In this document: positions 33,979-42,653 of the stretch, one piece after another
How positions within the stretch are numbered: the first letter of the stretch is position 1
Layout of the letters: each line of letters opens with the position of its first letter
Assembly (NCBI GenBank): GCA_051954935.1
Contig: JBQCHG010000006.1
Span: 11,914 to 75,913, forward strand
DNA length: 64,000 bases
DNA from: 66-474 sp051954935
GTDB lineage: Bacteria > Pseudomonadota > Gammaproteobacteria > Xanthomonadales > Rhodanobacteraceae
Direction: 5' to 3'
Position numbers and translations under genes: made by a program
The notes under the pieces: model-generated
Seen by the model: the letters and a program-made list of their open reading frames with translations, nothing else
Database searches by the model: none
What the model was told of the DNA's origin: nothing

Positions 33979-36402
33979 ATGCGCCAAAAACCCGCCACCC
34001 GCGTCTGGACCGTCCGCCGACAATTATCGCTGCTATTCGGCGTGCTGCTGGTGGCCGGCGCCAGCGTGATCGTGCTGGACGAGATCTATCAGCGCGGCCA
34101 CGAGGCCACCCTCACCCGCCTTTACGACAACGCGCTCGGCGGCCAGAGCGAAGTGAAGGCGCTCACCGACGCCTACGGCATCGACCTGATCGGCGTCACC
34201 TTCAAGGTGCGCAACGGCCTGATGGACTGGAACGCGGGCCTGCAATCGCTGGACGCCGACCGCGCACGCATCGCGCAGGCGATCGCCGCGCTGCATGCGG
34301 AAACACTGCCGCCCAAGCAGCGCGAAGTGATGGACCGCATCGACCGCGAGCGCGCAGCCGCCGATGTCGCCATCACGCATCTTCAGCGGTTGCTGCAGGC
34401 GCGCGACATCATCGGCCTCGGCCATTTCGCCGATACGGAAATGTTTCCCGCCTTCGATCCGCTGCTGGGCGACCTGGACCTGCTTTCCGACCTGAAAATC
34501 CTGGATGCCGAACGGCAACTGCGCGACGACGCCGCGCACGCGCGCTGGTTGTCCTGGTGGCGGCTCGGGCTGTCCGCGATCGCGCTGCTGATCGTGGCCT
34601 ACGCCGGCCGGCGCGTGCTGCGCAACATCTACCAGGGCATCGAACAGATGGTACAGATGGCGCAAGGGATGCGCGCCGGCGATTTCGACGTGCATCCGGG
34701 CGAGCGCGTGCCCGGCGAGATCGGCGAGGTGATGGACGTCTTCTCGGCGATGCGCACGGACATCAAGCACAACGCCGCCAGCCTGCGCGACAGCGAAGCG
34801 CGCGCGAAGGAAGCCAGCCGCGCCAAGAGCTCGTTCCTCGCGACGATGAGCCACGAAATACGCACGCCGATGATCGGGATCACCGGCATGCTGGAACTGC
34901 TGGAGCACACGAAGCTCGACGCCGAGCAGCGCCGCTGCGTCAACGTCGTGCAGAGTTCCGCGCAAACCCTGCTGCAGATCATCGGCGACATCCTCGATTT
35001 CTCCAAGATCGAGGCGGGGCGCATGCAACTGTCCCCGGAAAACGTGGACTTGCGCCGCCTGCTCAGCCACACCGTCCACAACTTCCTCGGTGTCGCCTCC
35101 AGCAAGGGACTCACGCTGGAGCTGGCGCTGGACGAGGATCTCGCGCCGACCTATGTCGCCGATCCGCTGCGGCTCCGGCAGATCCTTTCCAACTTCCTTT
35201 CCAACGCGCTGAAGTTCACCCAGACAGGCGGCGTGATCGTGCGCGCGGAGATCCTCGAATTGCTGCCGGAGAACCGCCAGCGCATCGCCCTGCGCGTGCG
35301 CGACAGCGGCATCGGCATCTCCGACGAGCAGCGCATGCAACTGTTCCAGCCGTTTTCGCAGGGCGACAGCGGCACCGCGAGGCAGTTCGGCGGGACGGGG
35401 CTCGGCCTCGCGATCTGCAGGCAGCTCGCGCACCTGATGGATGGCGAGATCGAACTGGCCAGCAAGCCCGGCGCAGGCAGCACCTTCAGTCTGGTCGTCG
35501 CGCTCGCGGTGGGCGATCCGGATGCGTTGCCGCTGGAGCATGATGAACCGGACGAGGAATCCTTCCCCAGCCGCGCCCTGCCGAGCGTCGAAGAGGCGGA
35601 GGACGAGCGCAGCCTGATCCTGGTCGTGGACGACCACCCGACGAATCGCGAGGTGCTGACGCGGCAACTCGCACGCGCGGGTTACGCCTGCGAAACCAGC
35701 TTCGACGGCGAGGACGCGCTGGAACGCTGGAAGACCGGCCGCTACGCATTGGTGCTGGCGGACATCCACATGCCGCGCATGGATGGGTACCAGCTCACCG
35801 CTGCGATCCGTGAAATCGAACGGCGCGAGCGGCGCCAGCACACGCCGATCATCGCCATCACGGCCAATGTCAGCAAGGGCGAACCGGAGCGCTGCCTCGA
35901 AGCGGGTATGGACGATTTCCTCGGGAAACCGCTGCGGATCGCGCAACTGGCCGCCATCCTCCACCGCTGGCTGCCGCATGTGGCGTTCGATCCGGCCGAA
36001 CGCGTTACCGAAAGCGTGCCGAGGCCTTCGACCGAAGCGCTGTTCGATCCATTCACTGATGTCCTGAGCGCCCCGCACGCACCGATCGAACCGGACGTGC
36101 TGAAGGAGATCGCGGGCGAGGACCGTGTGTTCGCGCGCAATCTGCTGCGCGACTTCCTGCTCAGCGCGCGTCGCGACCTGCACGCAATGCGCGAGGCGCT
36201 GGATGCGGGAAACATGGCCGATGCGGCGCGGGAGGCGCACCGCATGAAAGGCGCCGCCGCGCTGATCGGCGCTCGCGATGTGCGCGCCGCGGCGGATGCG
36301 GTGGAAAGCGCCGCGCGTGCACGCGATCCGGAAGCCGCGCGCGGCGGGGAGCGGCGGCTCGCGACCACGCTGGATACGTTGGCGCTCTGGGTAGACGCGT
36401 GA
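33979..36402 (+). CDS. Hybrid sensor histidine kinase (HAMP-HisKA-HATPase-REC-HPt)
   Basis: 807 residues. Two membrane segments (about 18-36 and 190-213) bracket a periplasmic sensor; a HAMP-like region follows. HisKA has FLATMSHEIRTPMIGITGML (His near 291), HATPase has LSNFLSNALKFTQTG and FGGTGLGLAICRQLAHLMDG, the receiver has VLADIHMPRMDGYQL (Asp near 594), and the C-terminal HPt domain has AREAHRMKGAAALIGA (His near 753). A complete internal phosphorelay ending in HPt fits transfer to the upstream REC-EAL protein, as in the RocS/RocR pairs of Pseudomonas. The signal is unknown. Confidence 0.93.
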   Translation: MRQKPATRVWTVRRQLSLLFGVLLVAGASVIVLDEIYQRGHEATLTRLYDNALGGQSEVKALTDAYGIDLIGVTFKVRNGLMDWNAGLQSLDADRARIAQAIAALHAETLPPKQREVMDRIDRERAAADVAITHLQRLLQARDIIGLGHFADTEMFPAFDPLLGDLDLLSDLKILDAERQLRDDAAHARWLSWWRLGLSAIALLIVAYAGRRVLRNIYQGIEQMVQMAQGMRAGDFDVHPGERVPGEIGEVMDVFSAMRTDIKHNAASLRDSEARAKEASRAKSSFLATMSHEIRTPMIGITGMLELLEHTKLDAEQRRCVNVVQSSAQTLLQIIGDILDFSKIEAGRMQLSPENVDLRRLLSHTVHNFLGVASSKGLTLELALDEDLAPTYVADPLRLRQILSNFLSNALKFTQTGGVIVRAEILELLPENRQRIALRVRDSGIGISDEQRMQLFQPFSQGDSGTARQFGGTGLGLAICRQLAHLMDGEIELASKPGAGSTFSLVVALAVGDPDALPLEHDEPDEESFPSRALPSVEEAEDERSLILVVDDHPTNREVLTRQLARAGYACETSFDGEDALERWKTGRYALVLADIHMPRMDGYQLTAAIREIERRERRQHTPIIAITANVSKGEPERCLEAGMDDFLGKPLRIAQLAAILHRWLPHVAFDPAERVTESVPRPSTEALFDPFTDVLSAPHAPIEPDVLKEIAGEDRVFARNLLRDFLLSARRDLHAMREALDAGNMADAAREAHRMKGAAALIGARDVRAAADAVESAARARDPEAARGGERRLATTLDTLALWVDA

Positions 36403-36493
36403 TGCCTGTAACGCACGTGGGCCATGCAGGGGCGAGCGCGCCCGCGACCACGGAGCTCTTGGCCATGGATGGCGGCTGTCATAATCGCCGCGC

Positions 36494-37663
36494 ATGTGTC
36501 CTTGCCGGAATATTCCCTTGCTGCGGTTTTTGCGCGTCCTCGCGTGCGCGATCCTGCTGATCGCTTTCTCCAGCACCCACGCCCAGACCGATGAAGCGCA
36601 GCGCAAGACGCAGCAAGCTCAAGTCGAGCAGAAACTCACCGCCGTGCGCGCGCAGATCGCGCAACTTGCCGCAAGCCAGCGCGCCACTGCCGCGCAGCGC
36701 GACAGCATCAATGCCTCCCTCGCGCAGCAGGCACACCAGCTGAACGAAGCCGCGCGCGCGTTGCGCAACACCGATGCCGCGATCGAAACGAAATCCGCCG
36801 CGCTCGCGCAGCTGCAGGACCAGCGCACGGCTCTCGAGAAGAAACTCTCGGGTCAGCGCGAAGCCCTGGCGCAACTGCTGCGCGCGGCCTATGCGCTGAA
36901 CCGCGGCAGCGACCTTTCCATGCTGCTGGGCGACGAAGATGTCGCGCGCATCTCGCGCGCGCTGGCCTATTCGCGCTATTTCCAGCAGGACCGCGTGCAG
37001 CGTATCCGCGGGCTGCTCGGGGACGTGGCGAAGCTCGACCAGGTGAAGCAGGGCATCGAAGCCGACCAGACCGCGCTGCGCACGCAACGCGAACAGCGCG
37101 CCGCGCAGGCGCAATCCCTGCAGCAGGCGCGCGACGCGCAACAGAAGCTGCTGGCGCAGGCCGACGCGCAACTTGCCCAACAGCGCGACAAGCTGGCCGC
37201 GCTGCATGCCCAGCAGAAGGATTTGGATCAACTGCTGGAAAGATTGAAGGACGTGTTCGCCGACATTCCCAGGCAGCTCGGCGCCGAGAAGCCCTTCGCG
37301 CAGATGAAGGGCGATCTCCCCTGGCCGGCGGGCGGCGCGGTGCGTGCCGGTAGCGGCGTGCTGGAACACGGGTTGCTGATCGCGGCAAGGCCCGGCACTG
37401 CCGTGCATGCAGTCGCCTACGGCCGCGTGGCCTGGGCGGATTTCATGCGCGGCTTCGGCATGCTGGTAATCGTGGATCACGGCGGCGGCTACATGACCCT
37501 GTACGGCAACAACGAAGCCACGTTGGTGGAGGTGGGCGACTGGGTGAATCCGGGCCAGGCGATCGCCACGGTCGGCCGCGGCCAGCAGCAACCCGGTGCC
37601 TACTTCGAGATTCGCAACAATGGCAAGCCGGTGGACGCGCGGGAGTGGTTGAAAGCGCGCTGA
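36494..37663 (+). CDS. envC: Murein hydrolase activator EnvC family, LytM/M23 domain
   Basis: 389 residues. A signal peptide (to about residue 31, SSTHAQ) is followed by a long coiled coil (about 35-255) and a C-terminal LytM domain (LPWPAGGAVRAGSGVLEHGL, VIVDHGGGYMTLYGNN, AYFEIRNNGKPVDAREWL). The metal site is degenerate: the HxH of active M23 peptidases is YFE here, as in EnvC/NlpD activators that do not cut peptidoglycan but switch on amidases at the septum. The following ctpA starts 105 bp later, the same order as in many proteobacteria. Confidence 0.93.
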   Translation: MCPCRNIPLLRFLRVLACAILLIAFSSTHAQTDEAQRKTQQAQVEQKLTAVRAQIAQLAASQRATAAQRDSINASLAQQAHQLNEAARALRNTDAAIETKSAALAQLQDQRTALEKKLSGQREALAQLLRAAYALNRGSDLSMLLGDEDVARISRALAYSRYFQQDRVQRIRGLLGDVAKLDQVKQGIEADQTALRTQREQRAAQAQSLQQARDAQQKLLAQADAQLAQQRDKLAALHAQQKDLDQLLERLKDVFADIPRQLGAEKPFAQMKGDLPWPAGGAVRAGSGVLEHGLLIAARPGTAVHAVAYGRVAWADFMRGFGMLVIVDHGGGYMTLYGNNEATLVEVGDWVNPGQAIATVGRGQQQPGAYFEIRNNGKPVDAREWLKAR

Positions 37664-37767
37664 ACCCCTCTCTCCCCGCTCCCCGGAAGCGAGAAGGAGT
37701 GATACGTGTGAACGCCTTTCTCACGGCGTTGTCGCATAATCGGCGCAACGTTCGTTGGTGTCGTTCC

Positions 37768-39150
37768 ATGTCTTTCCGCAAACACCTGCTCTGTCTTTTG
37801 CTGCTGGCGTGCAGTGCCGCCGGCATGGCTGCGCCGCCGCCGGCGACGACGCCCGCATCTGCCTCATCCAATGCACCGCCAGAAACGACGAGCACGCCGA
37901 CGGAGGCGAGTTCGATCGCCTCCGCTGCCAGCAGCGACACGCCGGATCTCGCCGACATTCGCGCCTTCACCCGCGTGTACGCGATGGTGAAGCAGGCCTA
38001 CGTGGACAAGGTGAGCGACAAGACCCTGATGCAATCGGCGATCCGCGGCATGCTGGCCGGGCTGGATCCGCACAGCGAGTTCCTCGATACCAGTGATCTG
38101 AAGGACCTGACCGAAGACACCACCGGCGCGTATTCCGGGCTCGGCATCGAGGTCGCGCAACTCAATGACCAGCTGCGCATCATCGCGCCGATCGACGGCA
38201 CGCCCGCCGCACGCGCCGGCATCAAGCCGGGCGACACAATCGTTTCGATCAACGGCAAGACCGTGCAGCCGGATGCGCTGGATTCGGCGGTCAAGGAATT
38301 GCGCGGGCCGCCCGGAAGCAAGATCACGCTGGGCATCCTGCACGCGGACTCGAAGGCGCCGGTCACGATTCCACTGACGCGGGAGCGTATCCACGTCGGC
38401 AGCGTCAAGGTCAGCATGCTCGATCCGGGTTACGCGTACATCCGCATCAGCCAGTTCCAGGAAGACACCGCGAGCGATCTCGACCACGACCTGGATGATC
38501 TGCAGAAGAAGAGCGGCCCCCTGCGCGGCGCGGTGCTGGACCTGCGCTCCAACCCGGGCGGCCTGCTGACCGCCGCGGTCGGCGTGAGCGATGCGTTCCT
38601 CGATTCCGGCACCATCGTCACCACAAAGGGCCGGCTGAAGGAAGCCGACCTGAAGTTCAGCGCCACGCCCGGCGATTTGTTGAACGGCGCGCCGATGGTG
38701 GTGCTGGTGGACAACGGCACCGCTTCCGCCGCCGAGATCGTCGCCGGCGCATTGAAGGACAACCACCGCGCGTTGCTGATGGGCCAGCGCACCTTCGGCA
38801 AAGGCTCGGTGCAAACCATCCTGCCGCTCTCGGACGACGAGGCGATCAAGCTCACCACCGCGCGTTACTACACGCCGGACGGTGCCTCGATCCAGGCCGC
38901 CGGCATCACGCCCGACATCACGCTGGCCAATCTCACCGTCAGCACGCAAGCCGGTACACCGGGCGACGACGAACACGAAAGCGACCTCCCCCACCACCTG
39001 CAGGGCAACACGCCAGTTGTCGAAGACACCGGCGCCGCGCAAGCCGGCAAGCTCGCAGCGAGCGACTACGCGCTCTCGGAGGCACTGCACGTGCTCAAGG
39101 GGCTGGCGCTGGCGCATCCGGTCGCCGTGCCCGGGGTAAGCAAGCACTGA
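37768..39150 (+). CDS. ctpA: Periplasmic C-terminal processing peptidase (S41, CtpA type)
   Basis: 460 residues. The signal peptide ends near GMAAP; a Pro/Ala/Ser/Thr linker precedes the processing-protease core. A PDZ domain (LGIEVAQLNDQLRIIAPIDG, ARAGIKPGDTIVSINGKTV) and the S41 core carry the Ser/Lys dyad in VDNGTASAAEIVAGAL and RTFGKGSVQTILPL. CtpA peptidases trim or degrade periplasmic proteins including peptidoglycan hydrolases, which fits its position after envC. The ATG at 37768 begins the signal peptide; upstream in-frame sequence has none. Confidence 0.94.
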   Translation: MSFRKHLLCLLLLACSAAGMAAPPPATTPASASSNAPPETTSTPTEASSIASAASSDTPDLADIRAFTRVYAMVKQAYVDKVSDKTLMQSAIRGMLAGLDPHSEFLDTSDLKDLTEDTTGAYSGLGIEVAQLNDQLRIIAPIDGTPAARAGIKPGDTIVSINGKTVQPDALDSAVKELRGPPGSKITLGILHADSKAPVTIPLTRERIHVGSVKVSMLDPGYAYIRISQFQEDTASDLDHDLDDLQKKSGPLRGAVLDLRSNPGGLLTAAVGVSDAFLDSGTIVTTKGRLKEADLKFSATPGDLLNGAPMVVLVDNGTASAAEIVAGALKDNHRALLMGQRTFGKGSVQTILPLSDDEAIKLTTARYYTPDGASIQAAGITPDITLANLTVSTQAGTPGDDEHESDLPHHLQGNTPVVEDTGAAQAGKLAASDYALSEALHVLKGLALAHPVAVPGVSKH

Positions 39151-39185
39151 CGCTCTTTCTTCCCTGCTCGCCTGACGCGAGGGGA

Positions 39186-39298
39186 GTCGCCTGCACGCAG
39201 GCTCCTGCAACGGCGGCTTTTGCAGGAGCGAGCGTGCTCGTCACCACCGAGCCCTTGGCCATGGATGGCACCTGATCGCCTGCAAGCAGGCTCCTACA
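39186..39298. repeat. REP triplet cluster
   Basis: Three REP-like palindromes: TCGCCTGCACGCAGGCTCC (39187), TGCAGGAGCGAGCGTGCTCG (39221) and TCGCCTGCAAGCAGGCTCC (39276). A GGCCATGGATGGC word sits at 39257. Same family as the doublet at 19288. It fills the gap between ctpA and glnB. Confidence 0.75.
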
Positions 39299-39349
39299 CC
39301 TCCGCCAGCTCACGTATAGTTCGCAAGGAACCTGGCGCCGGGCATTCAA

Positions 39350-39688
39350 ATGAAACTCATCACCGCGATCATCAAGCCGTTCAAGCTGGACGACGTGCGC
39401 GAGGCGCTGGCGGAAGTCGGCGTGGCGGGCATCACCGTCACGGAGGTCAAGGGCTTCGGCCGGCAGAAGGGCCACACCGAGTTGTACCGCGGCGCGGAAT
39501 ACGTGGTGGATTTCCTGCCCAAGGTGAAACTTGAGATCGCGCTGCCGGACGATCTTGTTGAGCGCGCGATCGAGGCGATCATGCAGGCCGCGCGCACCGG
39601 CAAGATCGGCGACGGCAAGATCTTCGTCAGTTCGCTGGATCAGGTAATCCGCATCCGTACCGGCGAGCTGGATGCGGATGCGCTTTGA
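39350..39688 (+). CDS. glnB: Nitrogen regulatory protein P-II
   Basis: 112 residues, the standard PII length. The T-loop reads GHTELYRGAEYVVDFLPKVK with the uridylylation Tyr51; the B and C loops are ARTGKIGDGKIFVS and VIRIRTGELDADAL. PII senses 2-oxoglutarate, ATP/ADP and glutamine (through GlnD) and steers GlnE and NtrB. The absence of an adjacent amtB favours GlnB over GlnK. A TATAGT box lies 30 bp upstream, directly after the REP cluster. The candidate sigma-54 sRNA elsewhere in the window could be under NtrC, but no direct evidence links them. Confidence 0.95.
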   Translation: MKLITAIIKPFKLDDVREALAEVGVAGITVTEVKGFGRQKGHTELYRGAEYVVDFLPKVKLEIALPDDLVERAIEAIMQAARTGKIGDGKIFVSSLDQVIRIRTGELDADAL

Positions 39689-39747
39689 ACTCTGCGCTGG
39701 CGCGTATCGCCGCGCAAGCAGTGCACCGTTATCTCTGATTGAGTCAC

Positions 39748-39938
39748 GACATCCATGTTTTTTCCGCGCCGTCCAGCGGCGCGGGTCACTTTCCTTTCGA
39801 GGAAAGTAACCAAAGCCATTGGCGCCGGGCACGACGATCTCGCCAACATCCGGTTGGCTCGACTCCGCTGCGATGCTCGCCGTCATGCGACGGCGCCGGA
39901 AAGCTCACTTCGACACGGCCATTCATGGCCTGCTCTCA
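39748..39938 (-). repeat. Long dispersed intergenic repeat, copy A (inverted relative to copy B)
   Basis: About 190 bp. Read on the minus strand it aligns over its length with 41481-41750: GGCCAT-AATGGCC head, then GGCGCCGTCGCATGACGGCG, then GAGTCGAGCCAACCGGA, a GGTTACTTTCC/GGAAAGT hairpin, GGACGGCGCGGAAAAA and ACATGGATGTC at the end. It overlaps the last codon of gpmA and lacks the 81-bp insert present in copy B. Confidence 0.85.
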
Positions 39939-40682
39939 GCCTTTCGCTTTTCCCTGCTTCGCCACCGCCGCTGCCTTGGCTGCAATCTCGGCCTCGTTAC
40001 CCAGATATCGCCGACCTTTTGACTTCAGCGCCTCGTCGAATTCGTACACGATCGGCACACCGGTCGGGATGTTCAGTTCGACGATCGCCTCGTCGGAAAT
40101 GTTGTCCAGGTACTTGATCAGCGCGCGCAGCGAGTTGCCGTGCGCGACGACGAGCACGCGCTGTCCGGCCTCGATCGCCGGCGCCAACGTTTCGTGCCAA
40201 TACGGCAGCACGCGCGCGACGGTGTCCTTCAGGCATTCGGTGAGAGGGATCTGTTCCGGCTTCAACGACGCGTAACGCGGATCGCGGGCCATCGCGTTCT
40301 GCCCGGGGGTCCATGCCGGGGGGCGGATGTCATAGCTGCGGCGCCAGACATGCACTTGCTCGTCGCCGTACTTCGCCGCGGTCTCGGCCTTGTCCAGGCC
40401 CGTCAGTGCGCCGTAGTGCCGCTCGTTCAAGCGCCAATCGGTCCGAACGGGCAGCCACATCAGATCCATCGCCTCCTGCACCTGCCAGAGCGTGCGCACA
40501 GCGCGCTTCAGCACCGAGGTATGTGCGTGGTCGAAGGCAAAGCCTTCGCGCTTCAGCAGCTCGCCGGCCTCTCGCGCCTCCTGGCGGCCGAGCTCGGACA
40601 GGTCCACGTCCGCCCAGCCGGTGAAGCGGTTCTCCTTGTTCCATTGCGACTGGCCGTGGCGGATCAGGACGAGGGTGGGCAT
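39936..40682 (-). CDS. gpmA: 2,3-bisphosphoglycerate-dependent phosphoglycerate mutase
   Basis: 248 residues. It interconverts 3- and 2-phosphoglycerate in glycolysis and gluconeogenesis. The phospho-His motif LVLIRHGQSQWNKENRFTGW, ERHYGALTGLDK and VVAHGNSLRALIKYLD hold the catalytic residues. The ATG at 40682 is chosen because AAGGA lies 8 bp upstream; an ATG three codons earlier overlaps that site. The C-terminus is Ala/Lys-rich and its stop codon is provided at the edge of a repeat element. Confidence 0.95.
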   Translation of the reverse strand: MPTLVLIRHGQSQWNKENRFTGWADVDLSELGRQEAREAGELLKREGFAFDHAHTSVLKRAVRTLWQVQEAMDLMWLPVRTDWRLNERHYGALTGLDKAETAAKYGDEQVHVWRRSYDIRPPAWTPGQNAMARDPRYASLKPEQIPLTECLKDTVARVLPYWHETLAPAIEAGQRVLVVAHGNSLRALIKYLDNISDEAIVELNIPTGVPIVYEFDEALKSKGRRYLGNEAEIAAKAAAVAKQGKAKG

Positions 40683-40794
40683 GGGAGGCATCCTTGGCGA
40701 AAAGGGCCATTTTAGCGGCGTGACTTTCGTACATTGCTAAACCGTCTGGACGCACCCAGCATCCAAGCCGCACGGACCCACCACGAGGTGAATC

Positions 40795-41475
40795 ATGAAA
40801 GCGCGTTTCTTATTTGTGCTGCTGCCATTGCTGGCCTTCACCACCGCCTGCGTCGCGGGCGACGACAACGACAGCGGCATGGACAAGGTCAACGGTTCAA
40901 TCCAGGTCGAGGCCGGACGGGCGCCGCAGGACGCCAGCACCGTCAATGGTTCGATCCGGCTGGCGGACAACGCCAAGGTGGAAGACGCCTCGACGGTGAA
41001 CGGCTCGATCACGCTGGGCGATCATGCCAGCGCGAAGTCGGCGGACACGGTGAACGGTTCGATCAAGCTGGGCGAAGGCGCGCAGGTCGCCAAGGGCATC
41101 GAGTCGGTCAATGGCGCGCTGACGCTCGCGACCGGCGCGGAGGTCGCCGGTCACCTCAGCAACGTCAACGGCCACATCAGCGTCGATGGCGCACACGTCG
41201 GCGGCGGCATCGAAACCGTGGACGGCGACATCGACATCACCGGCAATGCGCGCGTGGACGGCGGCATCCTGGTGCACAAGCCGGATTCGGGCGGCTGGTT
41301 CCATTTCGGCAGCGATCGCGTGCCGGTGGTGACGATCGGCCCCGGCGCCACCGTCAACGGCACGCTGAAGTTCGAACGCGAAGTGAAGCTCTACGTCAGC
41401 GACAAGGCCCACGTCGGCCAGATCATCGGCGCCACGCCCGTGAAGTTCACGGGTGCGGAACCGCCAAACGGCTAA
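40795..41475 (+). CDS. Secreted beta-solenoid protein with VNGSI repeats
   Basis: 226 residues. The N-terminal signal ends LAFTTACVAGDDNDSG; the Cys suggests a lipoprotein, though the lipobox is weak. Residues about 32-145 are seven repeats of 18-19 residues, each with V(N/D)G at positions 32, 50, 68, 86, 105, 124 and 142, with alternating small and polar residues, the look of a right-handed beta-helix similar to bactofilins. A further VNG occurs at 187. GAGGTGA precedes the ATG. No enzymatic motif is visible. The gene lies between inverted copies of a long repeat. Confidence 0.75.
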   Translation: MKARFLFVLLPLLAFTTACVAGDDNDSGMDKVNGSIQVEAGRAPQDASTVNGSIRLADNAKVEDASTVNGSITLGDHASAKSADTVNGSIKLGEGAQVAKGIESVNGALTLATGAEVAGHLSNVNGHISVDGAHVGGGIETVDGDIDITGNARVDGGILVHKPDSGGWFHFGSDRVPVVTIGPGATVNGTLKFEREVKLYVSDKAHVGQIIGATPVKFTGAEPPNG

Positions 41476-41480
41476 TCCAC

Positions 41481-41750
41481 CTCAGCAGAGGCCATGGATG
41501 GCCGTATCGCAGTGAGCTCGGCGCCGTCGCATGACGGCGAGCATCGCAGCGCCAAGCGGGAGCAAGGCGCGACTGTTTGAGCACAAGGACGTGCGAGTTC
41601 GCGCCGGCCCGCTTGGCGCGAGAAGCGCAGCGGAGTCGAGCCAACCGGACGTTGGCGAGACCGTCATGCCGGCACCAATGGCTTTGGTTACTTTCCCCGA
41701 AAGGAAAGTAACCGGCGCCGTGGGACGGCGCGGAAAAAGACATGGATGTC
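41481..41750 (+). repeat. Long dispersed intergenic repeat, copy B with nested insert
   Basis: About 270 bp, matching copy A in opposite orientation from GGCCATGGATGGCC to ACATGGATGTC. It includes an extra 81 bp (41552-41632) bounded by CGCAGCG direct repeats and carrying 10-bp inverted repeats. It explains most of the 353 bp between the solenoid gene and the ABC permease; the rest (41751-41828) shows nothing I can assign. Confidence 0.85.
41552..41632. repeat. 81-bp insert inside repeat copy B
   Basis: Bounded by direct repeats CGCAGCG (41545-41551 and 41626-41632), with perfect inverted repeats GCCAAGCGGG (41551-41560) and CCCGCTTGGC (41608-41617). It is absent from copy A, so it is a later insertion or an expansion. 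It resembles a tiny non-autonomous mobile element. Confidence 0.6.
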
Positions 41751-41828
41751 GAACAGAACGCAGGGCGAGGCATCCGCCCTTGCCGCGCAGGCGGGACGCG
41801 CTGCGCTACTCCCTCCCCACGGTATGCG

Positions 41829-42653
41829 TTATGAGCGCAGCCCGACTCCGCGATGCAACAGGGTCAGGGCAATCCCGCCCAGCACTGCCACGAACGCGCA
41901 CATCACCACGTACGCGATCCACAGCGGCACGTCGCCCACGCCCAGCACGCCGAAGCGGAAGGCGTTGACCATGTACAGGATCGGGTTCACCAGCGAGATT
42001 GCGTGCCAAGGCTCGCCCAGCATGTTCACCGAATAGAACACGCCGCCGAGGTACGTCAGCGGCGTCAGCACGAAAGTCGGCACAATCGCGATGTCGTCGA
42101 ACTTCTTGGCGAACATCGCGTTGATGAAGCCGGCGAGCGAGAAGATCGTCGCGCCCAGCAGCACCGTGGTCACCGCCACCAGCGGGTGCTCCAGTTTCAA
42201 CGAAGTGAACAGCAGCGCGATTCCGAGCACGATCGCGCCGACCAGCAGGCCGCGCAGCACCGCACCGGCGACGTAGCCGGTCAGCACCACCCAGCTCGGC
42301 ATCGGCGAAGCCAGCAGTTCCTCGACGTAGCGGCCGAACTTGGACCCGAAGAAGCTCGAGGTGATGTTGGAATAGCAGTTGTTGATGATGCTCATCATCA
42401 CCAGGCCCGGCACGATGTACTGCATGTAGGTGAAACCGTGCATGGTGCCGATGCGACGGCCGATCAGCGTGCCGAAGATCACGAAGTACAGCGTCATCGT
42501 GATGGCGGGCGGGATCAGCGTCTGCGTCCAGATGCGCAGCATTCGCCGCACTTCGCGGCGGGTGATGGTGTAGAGCGCGACGGCATTGGCGCGCGCGACG
42601 GAAAATTCGCGCGTGCCTGCATTGATCGCCGCGTCGGTGCGCATGTCGTTCAT
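41829..42653 (-). CDS. ABC-2 type transporter permease (YadH-like)
   Basis: 274 residues, six predicted membrane helices. The pattern RREVRRMLRIWTQTLIPPAI with TMTLYFVIFGTLIG and MQYIVPGLVMMSIINNCYSN matches the ABC-2/YadH permeases; VPTFVLTPLTYLGGVFYSV is the family motif of the C-terminal half. It starts by ATGA overlap with the ATPase gene, so the pair is an operon. YadGH homologues are exporters with unclear substrates, perhaps lipids, polysaccharides or drugs. Confidence 0.92.
   Translation of the reverse strand: MNDMRTDAAINAGTREFSVARANAVALYTITRREVRRMLRIWTQTLIPPAITMTLYFVIFGTLIGRRIGTMHGFTYMQYIVPGLVMMSIINNCYSNITSSFFGSKFGRYVEELLASPMPSWVVLTGYVAGAVLRGLLVGAIVLGIALLFTSLKLEHPLVAVTTVLLGATIFSLAGFINAMFAKKFDDIAIVPTFVLTPLTYLGGVFYSVNMLGEPWHAISLVNPILYMVNAFRFGVLGVGDVPLWIAYVVMCAFVAVLGGIALTLLHRGVGLRS

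Noticed and set aside
34033..36606. An 857-codon minus-strand frame opposite the hybrid histidine kinase
   Set aside because: Antisense shadow of a gene with complete kinase, receiver and HPt motifs.
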